Source: Manis javanica
Taxonomy: Eukaryota > Chordata > Mammalia > Pholidota > Manidae
NCBI RefSeq assembly: GCF_040802235.1
Contig: NC_133174.1
Span: 107,079,647-107,143,646 of the forward strand
Direction of reading: 5' to 3'
DNA: 64,000 nucleotides
The notes under the pieces were generated by a model that saw nothing but the letters and a program-made list of their open reading frames with translations, searched no databases and was not told the DNA's origin. This document shows, in pieces, positions 47,300 through 59,368 of the stretch (positions within the stretch are counted from its first letter, which is position 1; each line of letters begins with the position of its first letter). A program made the translations under genes and the position numbers.

Positions 47300-49330
47300 T
47301 TAATGGAATTCTATGTTAAAATGATGAAGTGTATGACACCCCCTCCCCTGTCTGTCTTTGCGGCACTGTCTCACGAACACATCGTGGGATCGGGGCACAG
47401 CAAACCCACAGTTCTTGAAACCATGATCAAAATTTTCAAAAAGGGATTTCAGGGAGAATATGGAGTAAGTATGACCCCTGGCAAGTGAAGCATCTGATTG
47501 GCCCGCCTTTGATGTGGGGTGGCCTCCTGAGGGGACCCTAGATGTCCCAACAATCTGTCGAGTCTGGCGGGTCATCACTAGAGATCCAGGTCATCCTTGT
47601 CAGTTCCCATACACTGATTCCCAGTTAGGAGTTGCCCAGACCCTTCCCCCTTGGGTGCAATTTGCTTGCAACAGGCAGGGACAAGGTAGGGTCTTGGTCG
47701 CCTCAACAAAGCAGCCCACAAAGAATCAACAGAAGCCTGAGCTGCCACAAATTCTTGCTGGTGATCCACAGGAAGAGCCAATATTGCCCCCACTTTATGC
47801 GCCCCCAAGGCCATCAGCACCCAGCCCCCTGGTCCTGGACACCCCACCACCATCAGCCTCCCCGCCAACTCCAGAACCAGTGGACCCACTCTCCCCCAGA
47901 CCAGTAGCCAGACTGAGCCCTTGGCTGGGAGCAGGCGCCCTTCAGATGCCAGCGCAAGAGACGCAGGAGCCTGAAAGGTGTAATAAAGACAGGACCATCC
48001 AGCCCAGCCAGTCCATGCTTTACTATCAACCGTTCTCCACAACTATCCTCCTCAATTAAAAATACAACACCCCATCGGAAAAGCCACAAGCCCTGGTTGA
48101 TCTCATGAAATCCGTCTTCCAAACCCATCGGCCACCTGGAAAGACTGCCAACAGCTTCTCCACAACCTGTTCACAACGGAAGAGAAGAGGCAGCCGGGGT
48201 CCTTGATCGGGGTGCATGGGCTGAAATCGCTGTCCCCAAGGAGTGCCCCAAGTGGGACTTTACCACCCCTAAGGGACAGCATCAGATCCACCAGTATCAG
48301 GACGCCCTCCTTCAGGGGATCAAAGCTGGGTCCAAAAAGCCTATGAACATGACCAAAGTATCTCCAGTCACTCAACAACCAGGAGAGTCTCCTGGGGGAC
48401 TATTATGAAAGACTGTGTGAAGCTTACCGCATCTACACTCACTTCAATTCTGAGTCACCAGGGAGCCAGCAAATGGTCAAAACACCTTATTCGTAGCTCA
48501 AGCCACCCCAGACATCAGACGAAAGCTCCAAAAACTCGAAGGCTTTGCCAGAATAAATATCACTGAATTGATTAAAATTGCCAACAAAGGATATCTAAAC
48601 AGAGAAGTTCAGGCCAACAGAGAAGCTGAAAGAAGAATGAAAAAAAAAAAAGGCCCGCCTCCTGGCAGCTGCTCTAAAAGAAAGAAAGAACCAAAAGGCA
48701 GAGAAAAGCCGACCGCCAAGAGGGGGAAAGCTGAGGAACCCCCCCCTAGCCAGGGACCAGTGTGCTTACTGTTAAAAGAAGGGGCACTGGAAGAACGAAC
48801 GCCCCAACCGAGGCAAAGCCCCGAAGCCCAGTCACTACCGGAAGGAGCCTCACGGGGAAAGGCTCACTGGCCTGGCAGGAACAGACTCAGATTGACAAGG
48901 ACCGGGCTCTCTCACTCTCAGCCCTCATGAGCCCACGGTCAGAATGAAAGTGGGGGGGCCAAAACATGACCTTAGGGGCAGAACACTGTGGTCACAATCC
49001 CTGTAGCCCCCTTCAGTAACAAGACTGTTACTATTCTCAGAGCCACGGGGACAAAAGCAGTCCAGCAGCAAGTCTGGTACTTGGGCTTCCTCCTCACCCA
49101 GGGAGAAAGGGCACTAGGGCCGGAGAGAAACAATGTCATTATCTCCTAACCACAGCCCCAGACGAAGAAAGGCCTACAAGAGTTCCTGGGGGCCGCCGGG
49201 TTCTGCAGAATCTGGATTCCTGGATTCTCGGCAATGGCAAAACCCCGCTACAGCCTCCTGGGGTGGGGGTGGGGGGACAGACCGAGAGCCCCCTGTCTAG
49301 ACAGAAGAGGCAAGAGCCATCTTCCTAGAA
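47300..49330 (+). pseudogene. Gammaretrovirus-like gag-pol remnant
   Basis: A stretch with KIFKKGFQGEYGVSMTPGK and then GWPPEGTLDVPTICRVWRVI is the matrix part of a gammaretroviral Gag (47400-47650). A Pro-rich linker follows (to about 47990), then capsid-like sequence (48100-48560), a basic nucleocapsid/protease-like stretch with a poly-Lys run (48568-48930), and a piece of reverse transcriptase with VWYLGFLLTQGERALG and LQEFLGAAGFCRIWIPGF (49070-49250). Frames change several times and stops are frequent. No LTR, primer site or env is visible on either side, so it is a decayed internal fragment. Function is unlikely. Confidence 0.85.
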
Positions 49331-50642
49331 AGAGAGGCTGCTTCAGAGGCCTGCCAAATATAAAAACGCCCTTCAATCTCTTCGTACATGGAAAAAAAAA
49401 GTAGCTCTCGGTGTTCTGACATAGACTGTTAGGCCCTGGTAGCAGCCGGTCGCATACCTGTCAAAGAAACTGAACCAGATTGCGGCAGCATGGCCACCCT
49501 GCCTCAGGATGCTGGCAGCCACAGTTCTATTCATTAAAAAAGAAGGTAAACATTTTCTAAATCAGTATTAGCTGATCTCATAATAAGAGCATCAATCTGC
49601 AATACTCAGAAAAGTTCTTCCCCAGTTGTTTGTAAAATACCACAACATGCATAGAAAGTCATATTCGTATATTACACTTGCGTAAACTGCTGAACCTGCT
49701 AGTGGCCTGGAAACCACTGCCCTGACCCACCCCGGCCCCGTTAGTACTGAGGAAAGCAATAGTTGAAGCTTAAAAACGCACCTGTAACCTATTTCTGGCA
49801 CATTGTCTGGGGGCATCTGACTTAAGGAGGCTGAGATTTATTTTGGCAGTTATATAGAGTAGGGAATTTTGGAGCATGAAATACTTGGAGGAAGTTGGGA
49901 AACTTTGAACAACCAGAGGGTACCAGGAAGTCTTGGATTCTTTTAATCTGTCTGAATATGAAATGAGAGGGTTTTTCTTCATCAATTGCTAGGGTGGCAG
50001 TAGTCAGATTTAAAAGCCATATGGTTCTGGTACTTAGGAAGGAAAGCCTGTACCTATGATATACTACATAAAACCTAAGTTTTAAATAACATATGTCTAC
50101 TACTATGCAGATTCTGGTCTATTGTCAATATCCCCTTCAGATAAGACAGCAGGTCTTGTGGTAATCCTCCTGGGCACGTCTTGATCTCACTTGTGACTTG
50201 TAAGAAGGCTGCAAGGCTGCTCCCACCCACCTCAGTCTAATGCCTTTTAAGCTTCCAGAGTTCCATCAATGAATAAGTGCTTTTTCTGCACTGGGAATTT
50301 GAGTTTCTAAATGAACATTATAGTAACATTGTTTCCAAATAAACATGGTTGAAACATGATTTTGATGGACTGCAATGTGAGAAATCCTCTACTCTTTTAA
50401 AGTTAGTAATAATGCCATTGTTCATATTGTAATATTTTCTTCTATTTGAAAATTGTTTTCCAATGATTTATTAGTTTCACTCAATTTAATGCATTGGCCC
50501 TTTGATCTCCATGGTTCTTATTGTAGGCACATTCTTCTATTTCCCAGAAATAACTGCTGTTAAGTCAGAATCTTTTGTTCCTGTTTTAACTTATATAATT
50601 CTTCGATCCAAGAAGCCAGAAGTCATTTACAAACTGTTGTTT
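49331..50642. other. Intergenic DNA before the L1, no gene seen
   Basis: AT-rich. No exon recognised. It ends at the L1 target site. Confidence 0.5.
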
Positions 50643-50659
50643 AAAAAACCTGTCAGGCG
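50643..50659. repeat. 5' target-site duplication of the L1 insertion
   Basis: AAAAAACCTGTCAGGCG, preceded by TT, which gives the L1 endonuclease site TTTTTT/AA on the other strand. The second copy is at 59412-59428. Confidence 0.97.
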
Positions 50660-52258
50660 GAGGCGGGAGCCAAGATGGCGGCGTGAGTAGAGCAGTGGAA
50701 ATCTCCTCCCAAAAACACATAGAGCTATGAAAATATAACAAAGAAAAATCTTCCTAAAATAGAGACCACAGGACACAGGACAACATCCAGACCACATCCA
50801 CACCTGCAAGAACCCAGCGCCTTGTGAAGGGGGTAAGATACAAGCCCCAGCCCGGCGGGACCCGAGCGCCCCTCCCCCCGGCTCCCGGCGGGTGGAGAGA
50901 AACCGGAGCAGTTTTTTTTTTTGGCGAGCGCTTTTTGGAAGCCTTAGAGGGACGGGCCCCCGTTGCTGGGGAGGCAGGGTGGCGGGACCGGTGAGGAGGT
51001 GCCTGGGAACGGCGCCGGAGGACAAAGAATATCCCGCGTTTCTCCCTGCGAGACCTGGGGGCGGGTGCCTGAGACCGGTGCCTGAGGACGGAGGAGGTCG
51101 CGCGTTTTTCCCCTTTTTTTTTTTTCTCTTTTTGGCAAGCGCTTTTTGGAAGCCTTGAAGGGACGGGGACCCCAGTGCTAGGGAGGCACGGTGGCGGGAC
51201 TGGTGAGCGGGTGGCTGGGACCGGCGCCTGAGGACAAAGAATATCCCCCGTTTTTCCCTGTGGGACCGGTGGGCGGGTGCCTGAGACCGGCACTTGAGGA
51301 CAGAGGAAATCGCGCGTTTTTCCCCTTTTTTTTTTCTCTTTTCTGCGAGTGCTTTTTGGAAGCCTAAAAGGGACAGGGACCCCGGTGCTAGGGAGGCAGG
51401 GCGGCGGGACTGGTGAGCGGGTGCCTGGGACCGGCACCTGAGGACAAAGAATATCCCGCATTTTTCCCTGTGGGACCGGTGGGTGGGTGCCTGAGACCAG
51501 CACCTGAGGACGGAAGAAATCGCGCGTTTTTCCCCTTTTTTTTCTCTCTTTTTGCCAAGTGCTTTTTGGAAGCCTTGAAGGGACAGGGACCCCGGTGCTA
51601 GGGAGGCAGGGCGGCGGGACTGGTGAGCGGGTGCGTGGGACCAGTGCCTGAGGACCAAGAATATTGAGCGTTCCTTCCCTGCGGGACCGGTGGGTGGGTG
51701 CTTTTTGGAAGCCTTGAAAGGACAGGGACCCTGGTGCTAGGGAGACAGGGCAGCAGGACCAGTGCGCGGGTGCCTGGGACCGGCACCTGAGGAAAAAAAA
51801 AAAAAATCGCGTGTTTTTTCTTTTTTTTTTCCTTTCTGTTCCCTCTCTCATTGTTGCTGTTGTTGTTTTGGTTTGGAGAGTGCTTTTTGGAAATCTTAAA
51901 GGGGCAGGACAGGTCACTTAGACCAGAAGCAGGGAATCTGGGGATCTCTGGGCACTCTAATCCCCTGGGCAGCAGGGAGCACAGAGGCCCCTTACGGAGA
52001 TAAATAGTCTCCTGGCTGCTCCCCCTCTAACGGGGCTCCACCATTTTGGAGGAACAGCCCCAGCCAGGCCAAGCCCACAGCAACAGTGGAGATAAACCCC
52101 AAAGCAACTGGGCAGGAAGCAGAAGCCCTGTCTGCGCACAGCTGCCCAGCACAAGCCACTAGAGGTCGCTATTCTCCCAGGAAAAGGCTACAAACCAACA
52201 AGAAGGGAAGCTCTTCCAGCGGTCACTTGTACCAGCTCTGCAGACTATCTCTATCACC
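50660..52258 (+). promoter_or_regulatory. L1 5' UTR and promoter
   Basis: About 1.6 kb, GC-rich, with a YY1-type CAAGATGGCGGC at 50671-50682, the position where human L1 also has one. The middle is made of tandem monomers (50931 to about 51900). The last 350 bp lead to the ORF1 ATG. Confidence 0.85.
50931..51900 (+). repeat. Tandem monomers in the L1 5' UTR
   Basis: The word CTTTTTGGAA recurs at 50931, 51142, 51352, 51562, 51701 and 51883, giving periods of 211, 210, 210, 139 and 182. Full units carry GGGAC(A/G)GGGACCC, GAGGCAGGGCGGCGGGAC, and a T-rich (CCCC)TTTTTTTT segment. The last two units are shortened. Confidence 0.95.
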
Positions 52259-53182
52259 ATGAAAAGGCAAAACTACAGGCAGACAAAGATCACAGAGACA
52301 ACACCTGAGAAGGAGACAGACCTAACTAGTCCTCCTGAAAAAGAATTCAAAATAAAAATCATGAACATGCTGACAGAGATGCAGAAAAAAATGCAAGAGC
52401 AATGGGATGAGATGCAGAGAAAAATGCAAGAGCAGTGGGATGAGATGCAGAGAAAAATGCAAGAGCAGTGGGATGAAGTCCGGAAGGAGATCACAGATGT
52501 CAGGAAAGAGATCACAGAAGTGAAACAATCCCTGGAAGGATTTATAAGCAGAATGGATAAGATGCAAGAGGCCATTGAAGGAATAGAAGCCAGAGAACAG
52601 GAACGTATAGAAGCTGACATAGAGAGAGATAAAAGGATCTCCAGGAATGAAACAACACTAAGAGAAATATGTGACCAATACAAAAGGAAAAACATTCGTA
52701 TTATAGGGATACCAGAAGAGGAAGAAAGAGGAAAAGGGATAGAAAGTGTCTTTGAAGAAATAATTGCTGAAAACTTCCCCAAACTGGGGGAGGAAATAAT
52801 CGAACAGACCATGGAATTATACAGAACCCCCAACAGAAAGGATCCAAGGAGGACAACACCAAGACACATAATAATTAAAATGGCAAGGATCAAGGACAAG
52901 GAAAGAGTTTTAAAGGCAGCTAGAGAGAAAAAGGTCACCTATAAAGGAAAACCAATCAGGCTAACATCAGACTTCTCAACAGAAACCCTACAGGCCAGAA
53001 GAGAATGGCATGATATACTTAATGCAATGAAACAGAAGGGCCTTGAACCAAGGATACTGTATCCAGCACGACTATCATTTAAATATGATGGTGGGATCAA
53101 ACAATTCCCAGACAAGCAAAAGCTGAGGGAATTTGCTTCCCACAAACCACCTCTACAGGGCATCCTACAGGGACTGCTCTAG
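52259..53182 (+). CDS. L1 ORF1 protein (RNA-binding)
   Basis: 307 codons, intact. It encodes the trimeric nucleic-acid chaperone that coats L1 RNA. A coiled coil spans about residues 35-125 and contains three perfect or nearly perfect 11-residue units of the MQ(R/K)KMQEQWDE type, from 33-bp tandem repeats (about 52379-52478). The RRM-like domain starts near residue 140 (KRKNIRIIGIPEEE), and the C-terminal domain ends with a LQGILQGLL tail. It lies 168 bp upstream of ORF2, as in other L1s. In this cell type it would act in cytoplasmic ribonucleoprotein particles. Confidence 0.97.
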   Translation: MKRQNYRQTKITETTPEKETDLTSPPEKEFKIKIMNMLTEMQKKMQEQWDEMQRKMQEQWDEMQRKMQEQWDEVRKEITDVRKEITEVKQSLEGFISRMDKMQEAIEGIEAREQERIEADIERDKRISRNETTLREICDQYKRKNIRIIGIPEEEERGKGIESVFEEIIAENFPKLGEEIIEQTMELYRTPNRKDPRRTTPRHIIIKMARIKDKERVLKAAREKKVTYKGKPIRLTSDFSTETLQARREWHDILNAMKQKGLEPRILYPARLSFKYDGGIKQFPDKQKLREFASHKPPLQGILQGLL

Positions 53183-53350
53183 ATGGGAGCACCCCTAAAA
53201 AGAGCACAGAACAAAACACACAACATATGAAGAAGGGAGGAGGAGGAATAAGAAGGGAGAGAAGAAAAGACTCTCCAGACAGTGTATATAACAGCTCAAT
53301 AAGCGAGCTAAGTTAGGCAGTAAGATACTAAAGAAGCTAACCTTGAACCT

Positions 53351-56300
53351 TTGGTAACCACGAATCTAAAGCCTGCAATGGCAATAAGTACATATCTCTC
53401 AATAGTCACCCTAAATGTAAATGGACTTAATGCACCAATCAAAAGACATAGAGTAATAGAATGGATAAAAAAGCAAGACCCATCTATATGCTGCTTACAA
53501 GAAACTCACCTTAAACCCAAAGATAAGCATAGACTAAAAGTCAAGGGATGGAAAAACATATTTCAGGCAAACAACAGTGAGAAGAAAGCAGGGGTTGCAG
53601 TACTAATATCAGACAAAATAGACTTCAAAACAAAGAAAGTAACAAGAGATAAAGAAGGCCACTACATAATGATAAAGGGCTCAGTCCAACAAGAGGATAT
53701 AACCATTCTAAATATATATGCACCCAATACAGGAGCACCAGCATATGTGAAGCAAATACTAACAGAACTAAAGAGGGAAATAGACTGCAATGCATTCATT
53801 GTAGGAGACTTCAACACACCACTCACCCCAAAGGATAGATCCACCGGGCAGAAAATAAGTAAAGACACACAGGCACTGAACAACACACTAGAACAGATGG
53901 ACCTAATAGACATCTATAGAACTCTACATCCAAAAGCAACAGGATATACATTCTTCTCAAGTGCACATGGAACATTCTCCAGAATAGACCACATACTAGC
54001 TCACAAAAAGAGCCTCAGTAAATTCCACAATATTGAAATTCTACCAACCAATTTTTCAGACCACAAAGGTATGAAAGTAGAAATAAATTCTACAAAGAAA
54101 ACAAAAAGGCTCACAAACACATGGAGGCTTAACAACATGCTACTAAATAATCAATGGATCAATGAACAAATCAAAATAGAGATCAAGGAATATATAGAAA
54201 CAAATGACAACAACAACACTAAGCCCCAACTTCTGTGGGATGCAGCGAAAGCAGTCTTAAGAGGAAAGTATATAGCAATCCAGGCACACTTGAAGAAGGA
54301 AGAACAATCCCAAATGAATAGTCTAACATCACAATTATTAAAACTGGAAAAAGAAGAACAAATGAGGCCTAAAGTCAGCAGAAGGAGGGACATAATAAAG
54401 ATCAGAGAAGAAATAAACAAAATTGAGAAGAATAAAACAATAGCAAAAATCAACGAAACCAAGAGCTGGTTCTTTGAGAAAATAAACAAAATAGATAAGC
54501 CTCTAGCCCAACTTATTAAGAGAAAAAGAGAGTCAACACAAATCAACATAATCAGAAATGAGAATGGAAAAATCACGACAGACTCCACAGAAATACAAAG
54601 AATTATTAAAGACTACTATGAAAACCTATATGCCAACAAGCTGGAAAACCTAGAAGAAATGGACAACTTCCTAGAAAAATACAACCTCCCAAGACTGACC
54701 AAGGAAGAAACACAAAAGTTAAACAAACCAATTACAAGCAAAGAAATTGAAACAGTAATCAAAAAACTACCCAAGAACAAAACCCCGGGGCCGGACGGAT
54801 TTACCTCGGAATTTTATCAGACACACAGAGAAGACATAATACCCATTCTCCTTAAAGTGTTCCACAAAATAGAAGAAGAGGGAATACTCCCAAACTCATT
54901 CTATGAAGCCAACATCACCCTAATACCAAAACCAGGCAAAGACCCCACCAAAAAAGAAAATTACAGACCAATATCCCTGATGAACGTAGATGCAAAAATA
55001 CTCAATAAAATATTAGCAAACAGAATTCAACAGTATATCAAAAGGATCATACACCATGACCAAGTGGGGTTCATCCCAGGGATGCAAGGATGGTACAACA
55101 TTCGAAAATCCATCAACATCATCCACCACATCAACAAAAAGAAAGACAAAAACCACATGATCATCTCCATAGATGCTGAAAAAGCATTTGACAAAATTCA
55201 ACATCCATTCATGCTAAAAACTCTCAGCAAAATGGGAATAGAGGGCAAGTACCTCAACATAATAAAGGCCATATATGATAAACCCACAGCCAGCATTATA
55301 CTGAACAGCGAGAAGCTGAAAGCATTTCCACTGAGATCGGGAACCAGACAGGGATGCCCACTCTCCCCACTGTTATTTAACATAGTACTGGAGGTCCTAG
55401 CCACGGCAATCAGACAAAACAAAGAAATACAAGGAATCCAGATTGGTAAAGAAGAAGTTAAACTGTCACTATTTGCAGATGATATGATACTGTACATAAA
55501 AAACCCTAAAGACTCCACTCCAAAACTACTAGAACTGATATCGGAATACAGCAAAGTTGCAGGATACAAAATCAACACACAGAAATCTGTAGCTTTCCTA
55601 TACACTAACAACGAATCAATAGAAAGAGAAATCAGGAAAACAATTCCATTCACCATTGCATCAAAAAGAATAAAATACCTAGGAATAAACCTAACCAAGG
55701 AAGTGAAAGACTTATACTCTGAAAACTACAAGTCACTCTTAAGAGAAATTAAAGGGGACACTAATAAATGGAAACTCATCCCATGCTCATGGCTAGGAAG
55801 AATTAATATCGTCAAAATGGCCATCCTGCCGAAAGCAATATACAAATTTGATGCAATCCCTCTCAAATTACCAGCAACATTCTTCAATGAATTGGAACAA
55901 ATAATTCAAAAATTCATATGGAAACACCAAAGACCCCGAATAGCCAAAGCAATCCTGAAAAAGAAGAATAAAGTAGGGGGGATCTCACTCCCCAACTTCA
56001 AGCTCTACTACAAAGCCATAGTAATCAAGACAATTTGGTACTGGCACAAGAACAGAGCCACAGACCAGTGGAACAGATTAGAGACCCCAGAAATTAACCC
56101 AAACATATATGGTCAATTAATATTTGATAAAGGAGCCATGGACATACAATGGCAAAATGACAGTCTCTTCAACAGATGGTGCTGGCAAAACTGGACAGCT
56201 ACATGTAGGAGAATGAAACTGGACCATTGTCTAACCCCATATACAAAGGTAAACTCAAAATGGATCAAAGACCTGAATGTAAGTCATGAAACCATTAAAC

Positions 56301-57193
56301 TCTTGGAAAAAAACATAGGCAAAAACCTCTTAGACATAAACATGAGTGATCTCTTCTTGAACATATCTCCCCGGGCAAGGAAAACAACAGCAAAAATGAG
56401 CAAGTGGGACTACATTAAGCTGAAAAGCTTCTGTACAGCGAAAGACACCATCAATAGAACAAAAAGGAACCCTACAGTATGGGAGAATATATTTGAAAAT
56501 GACAGATCTGATAAAGGCTTGACGTCCAGAATATATAAAGAGCTCACACGCCTCAACAAACAAAAAACAAATAACCCAATTAAAAAATGGGCAGAGGAAC
56601 TGAACAGACAGTTCTCCAAAGAAGAAATACAGATGGCCAAGAGACACATGAAAAGATGCTCCACATCGCTAATTATCAGAGAAATGCAAATTAAAACTAC
56701 AATGAGGTATCACCTCACACCAGTAAGGATAGCTGCCATCCAAAAGACAAAGAACAACAAATGTTGGCGAGGCTGTGGAGAAAGGGGAACCCTCCTACAC
56801 TGCTGGTGGGAATGTAAATTAGTTCAACCATTGTGGAAAGCAGTATGGAGGTGCATCAAAATGCTCAAAACAGACCTACCATTTGACCCAGGAATTCCAC
56901 TCCTAGGAATTTACCCTAAGAACGCAGCAATCAAGTTTGAGAAAGACAGATGCACTCCTATGTTTATCGCAGCACTATTTACAATAGCCAAGAATTGGAA
57001 GCAACCTAAATGTCCATCTGTAGATGAATGGATAAAGAAGATGTGGTACATATACACAATGGAATACTACTCAGCCATAAGAAGTGGAAAAATCCAACCA
57101 TTTGCAGCAACATGGATGGAGCTGGAGAGTATTATGCTCAGTGAAATAAGCCAAGCGGAGAAAGAGAAATACCAAATGATTTCACTCATCTGA
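53351..57193 (+). CDS. L1 ORF2 endonuclease / reverse transcriptase
   Basis: 1280 codons without a stop or frameshift. The protein nicks target DNA and reverse-transcribes L1 RNA at the nick. The endonuclease domain is residues 1-240, with Glu51, Tyr123, Asp153, Asn155, Asp213, Asp237 and His238 in the places of the human catalytic residues (offset +8). The reverse transcriptase core has FADD at 708-711 (Asp710 and Asp711). The C-terminal Cys motif is C1138, C1142, H1150, C1151, C1155. The N-terminus is eight residues longer than in human L1. The first ATG is used because the frame upstream is closed. The other L1s in this window are broken in several places, so this is the only candidate for an active copy. 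Confidence 0.97.
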   Translation: MVTTNLKPAMAISTYLSIVTLNVNGLNAPIKRHRVIEWIKKQDPSICCLQETHLKPKDKHRLKVKGWKNIFQANNSEKKAGVAVLISDKIDFKTKKVTRDKEGHYIMIKGSVQQEDITILNIYAPNTGAPAYVKQILTELKREIDCNAFIVGDFNTPLTPKDRSTGQKISKDTQALNNTLEQMDLIDIYRTLHPKATGYTFFSSAHGTFSRIDHILAHKKSLSKFHNIEILPTNFSDHKGMKVEINSTKKTKRLTNTWRLNNMLLNNQWINEQIKIEIKEYIETNDNNNTKPQLLWDAAKAVLRGKYIAIQAHLKKEEQSQMNSLTSQLLKLEKEEQMRPKVSRRRDIIKIREEINKIEKNKTIAKINETKSWFFEKINKIDKPLAQLIKRKRESTQINIIRNENGKITTDSTEIQRIIKDYYENLYANKLENLEEMDNFLEKYNLPRLTKEETQKLNKPITSKEIETVIKKLPKNKTPGPDGFTSEFYQTHREDIIPILLKVFHKIEEEGILPNSFYEANITLIPKPGKDPTKKENYRPISLMNVDAKILNKILANRIQQYIKRIIHHDQVGFIPGMQGWYNIRKSINIIHHINKKKDKNHMIISIDAEKAFDKIQHPFMLKTLSKMGIEGKYLNIIKAIYDKPTASIILNSEKLKAFPLRSGTRQGCPLSPLLFNIVLEVLATAIRQNKEIQGIQIGKEEVKLSLFADDMILYIKNPKDSTPKLLELISEYSKVAGYKINTQKSVAFLYTNNESIEREIRKTIPFTIASKRIKYLGINLTKEVKDLYSENYKSLLREIKGDTNKWKLIPCSWLGRINIVKMAILPKAIYKFDAIPLKLPATFFNELEQIIQKFIWKHQRPRIAKAILKKKNKVGGISLPNFKLYYKAIVIKTIWYWHKNRATDQWNRLETPEINPNIYGQLIFDKGAMDIQWQNDSLFNRWCWQNWTATCRRMKLDHCLTPYTKVNSKWIKDLNVSHETIKLLEKNIGKNLLDINMSDLFLNISPRARKTTAKMSKWDYIKLKSFCTAKDTINRTKRNPTVWENIFENDRSDKGLTSRIYKELTRLNKQKTNNPIKKWAEELNRQFSKEEIQMAKRHMKRCSTSLIIREMQIKTTMRYHLTPVRIAAIQKTKNNKCWRGCGERGTLLHCWWECKLVQPLWKAVWRCIKMLKTDLPFDPGIPLLGIYPKNAAIKFEKDRCTPMFIAALFTIAKNWKQPKCPSVDEWIKKMWYIYTMEYYSAIRSGKIQPFAATWMELESIMLSEISQAEKEKYQMISLI

Positions 57194-57966
57194 GGAGTAT
57201 AGGAACAAAGGAAAAACTGAAGGAACAAAACAGCAGCAGAATTATAGAACCCAAAAATGGACTAACAGGTACCAAAGGGAAAGGAACTGGGGAGGATGGG
57301 TGGGCAGGGAGGGATAAGGGGGGGGAAGAAGAAGGGGGGTATTAAGATTAGCATGCATGGGGGGGAGGGAGAAAGGGGAGGGTGGGCTGCACAACACAGA
57401 GAGGACAGGTAGTGACTCTACAACATTTTGCTAAGCTGATGGACAGTAACCGTAATGTGGTTGTTAGGGGGGACCTGATATAGGGGAGAGCATAGTAAAC
57501 ATAGTATTCTTCAGGTAAGTGTAGATTAAAAATTTAAAAAAAAAAAAAAGAAAGAAAGAAAGAAAAGGGGGATTACTCCTTAACAGGATAAAACTATTGG
57601 TAAATCAAAGATCAACGCATGCTTTAAATATCCTTAATGTTGATCACTTAAAGGGTGTCAGATGATCAGCTATGGAGGTACTCTTTTCTGATAATATTCC
57701 TTTCTCTTAATTAAAAAAAAAAAAAAAAGCAGTTACTGTGTGCTGACCTCCAATGAGTTCTGCACAGTGGTATAGAGGGCATGTCAAAGTGTGGGCAAAG
57801 GGTCTGTTTGTTTCTACGCAGAAGATCAAGGCCTAGCTTGGATACCCAGAAAATGAACTAAGATACGATATGAGGAGGAGCTTCCGGCATCAGCACTCTC
57901 TGGAGGACTCGTGCCGGGGGATGATCATCAAAAAGCCTCCACAGGGATCCAGACGATGCTGCGGTT

Positions 57967-58254
57967 GTGGCTGCATCCAGCCCACCATCTCCTGGACTTG
58001 CCATAAGAAGGAGGAGGGAGATGTCTAGGCTGGCATGTGCATACAGTGAGACAACGAATTTGACTGGATCTGTACTGTTGGAACTCAACCAGGAGTTGGG
58101 AGGGGTGCAAGTTGTAGCACCCCAAAATCTCATGACTATAGACTATCTATGGTTAAAAGAACATATGGGATGTGAACAGATCCCAGAAATGGGCTGCTTT
58201 AATTTGTCTGATGGTTCAAGTACAGTTGGAAAATATCCATCATATCATAGATAA
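57967..58254 (+). pseudogene. Retroviral env transmembrane remnant in the tail
   Basis: The frame contains a leucine-rich heptad-like stretch and then GCEQIPEMGCFNLSD, resembling the CX6CC region of retroviral transmembrane proteins with the first of the two final Cys replaced by Gly. The frame closes at 58252-58254 and further hydrophobic sequence lies in another frame (58172-58408). The start of the frame is not an env start. It cannot encode a complete envelope protein. Confidence 0.6.
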
Positions 58255-59045
58255 ATCTTCACAAATGCCTAGGGTGCCTAAATGGTTTTCTTGGCTTCAC
58301 TGGAGATGGCTGGTAATTATAGATTTGCTTTGTTTATGTCACCGTATTCCTATTATGTCAATATGTGTGTGCAAATTAGTTAGTAGTTTAAAACCTATAC
58401 ATACTTAAGGTACTATACAAGAAGATATGTCAAAGAAATAATCAATCCTCCCAAGTTTCCTTCATATGCTACATCTATAGCTTTTCTTCTTCCTTCCTAA
58501 TTACAAACTTTAAATAGAATTCGTGCCTCATATCGAATTTACCGAGTATCATAATTCCTCCAGGTGGTAAAGATACCTCGAGACAAGTGCTGGGCATAGA
58601 AGCCACAGGGCATAAATCTGCAAAGAAGTAAAAAGCTAACCTTTGCAAACAATATGGCTTCTCTCTCACTTACCAACTTTACATTTCCCTGTATGGCCCC
58701 GGAAGATGACTGGTTAGCCAGAGACGGGTAAGATTCCTCAAGGGAGGAACAACCTAAGACAGGCACAGTCGCAGGGGGGCCATCAGGTGAGAATTTGGGG
58801 ATCAACAGAGGTGAGGCTCAGAACCTCACCCCCCCTGCTTTGAGAGAAATCTTCTGCATCCGTGGATGTCTTGCTGCCCTTGTCTAGCCTGGATTAATAC
58901 TTAGTCCATAGGCACACACCTGATCATCTGATCATCTACATTTGCCTTCTTACAGCACTAAACTATGTTTTCTACCTTTATCTTGCATCTACCTACCACT
59001 TCAGCATTTTATTAAAAATAAAAATAATAATAATAATAGGAGAAA

Positions 59046-59367
59046 TGTGGGATCAACATATAAATCAAGTACAAAAATCAAATGAATATTCATATTTGAC
59101 CTGATGGTTTATAGGTCATATTGCATGATCAAAACCGAAAGTTTCTGTGATGACTGCCCTTGTACTGTTCACCATGTAAGAATTTATTCACTCTGTAAGA
59201 ATTCGTTCACCATGTAAGAACTTGTTCGTTATGCTTCAGAAGATTGGAGACTGACGAGAATTAGGCTTGAGATGGATTAATGATTGTACATTGAGCATTG
59301 ACCCCCCTATACTGAATTTTATTGTTGTTAACAACCATTTGATCAATAAATATGAGAGATGCCCTCT

Positions 59368-59368
<1 letters not shown>
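59046..59368 (+). repeat. LTR-like U3-R end in the tail
   Basis: A purine run (AGGAGAAA) precedes TGTGGGATCAACA, the usual layout of a polypurine tract and LTR start. It contains a four-fold 19-20 bp repeat with TTC(A/G)(C/T)…TGTAAGAA (59168-59232) and ends at an AATAAA-guided poly(A) site. There is no U5, as expected for the end of a transcript. Confidence 0.7.

Larger units (their letters stand above)
57567..59368 (+). mobile_element. 3'-transduced ERV-derived tail of the L1
   Basis: This lies between the L1 A tail and the final A tract. It begins with about 145 bp of unidentified sequence, an A17 run (about 57712-57728), and then ERV-derived sequence with an env-like frame (57967-58254) and an LTR-like end (59046-59368). 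The sequence ends 17 bases after AATAAA, just where the A tract begins. The right-arm L1 3' end (17339) shows that L1 proper stops at about 57535. The A17 run could mark an earlier cleavage site or a second transduction. Confidence 0.85.

Noticed and set aside
50627-51917. Antisense frames of 343 and 387 codons as genes
   Set aside because: They lie in L1 5' UTR monomers whose period is a multiple of three, so openness follows from repetition. No independent support.
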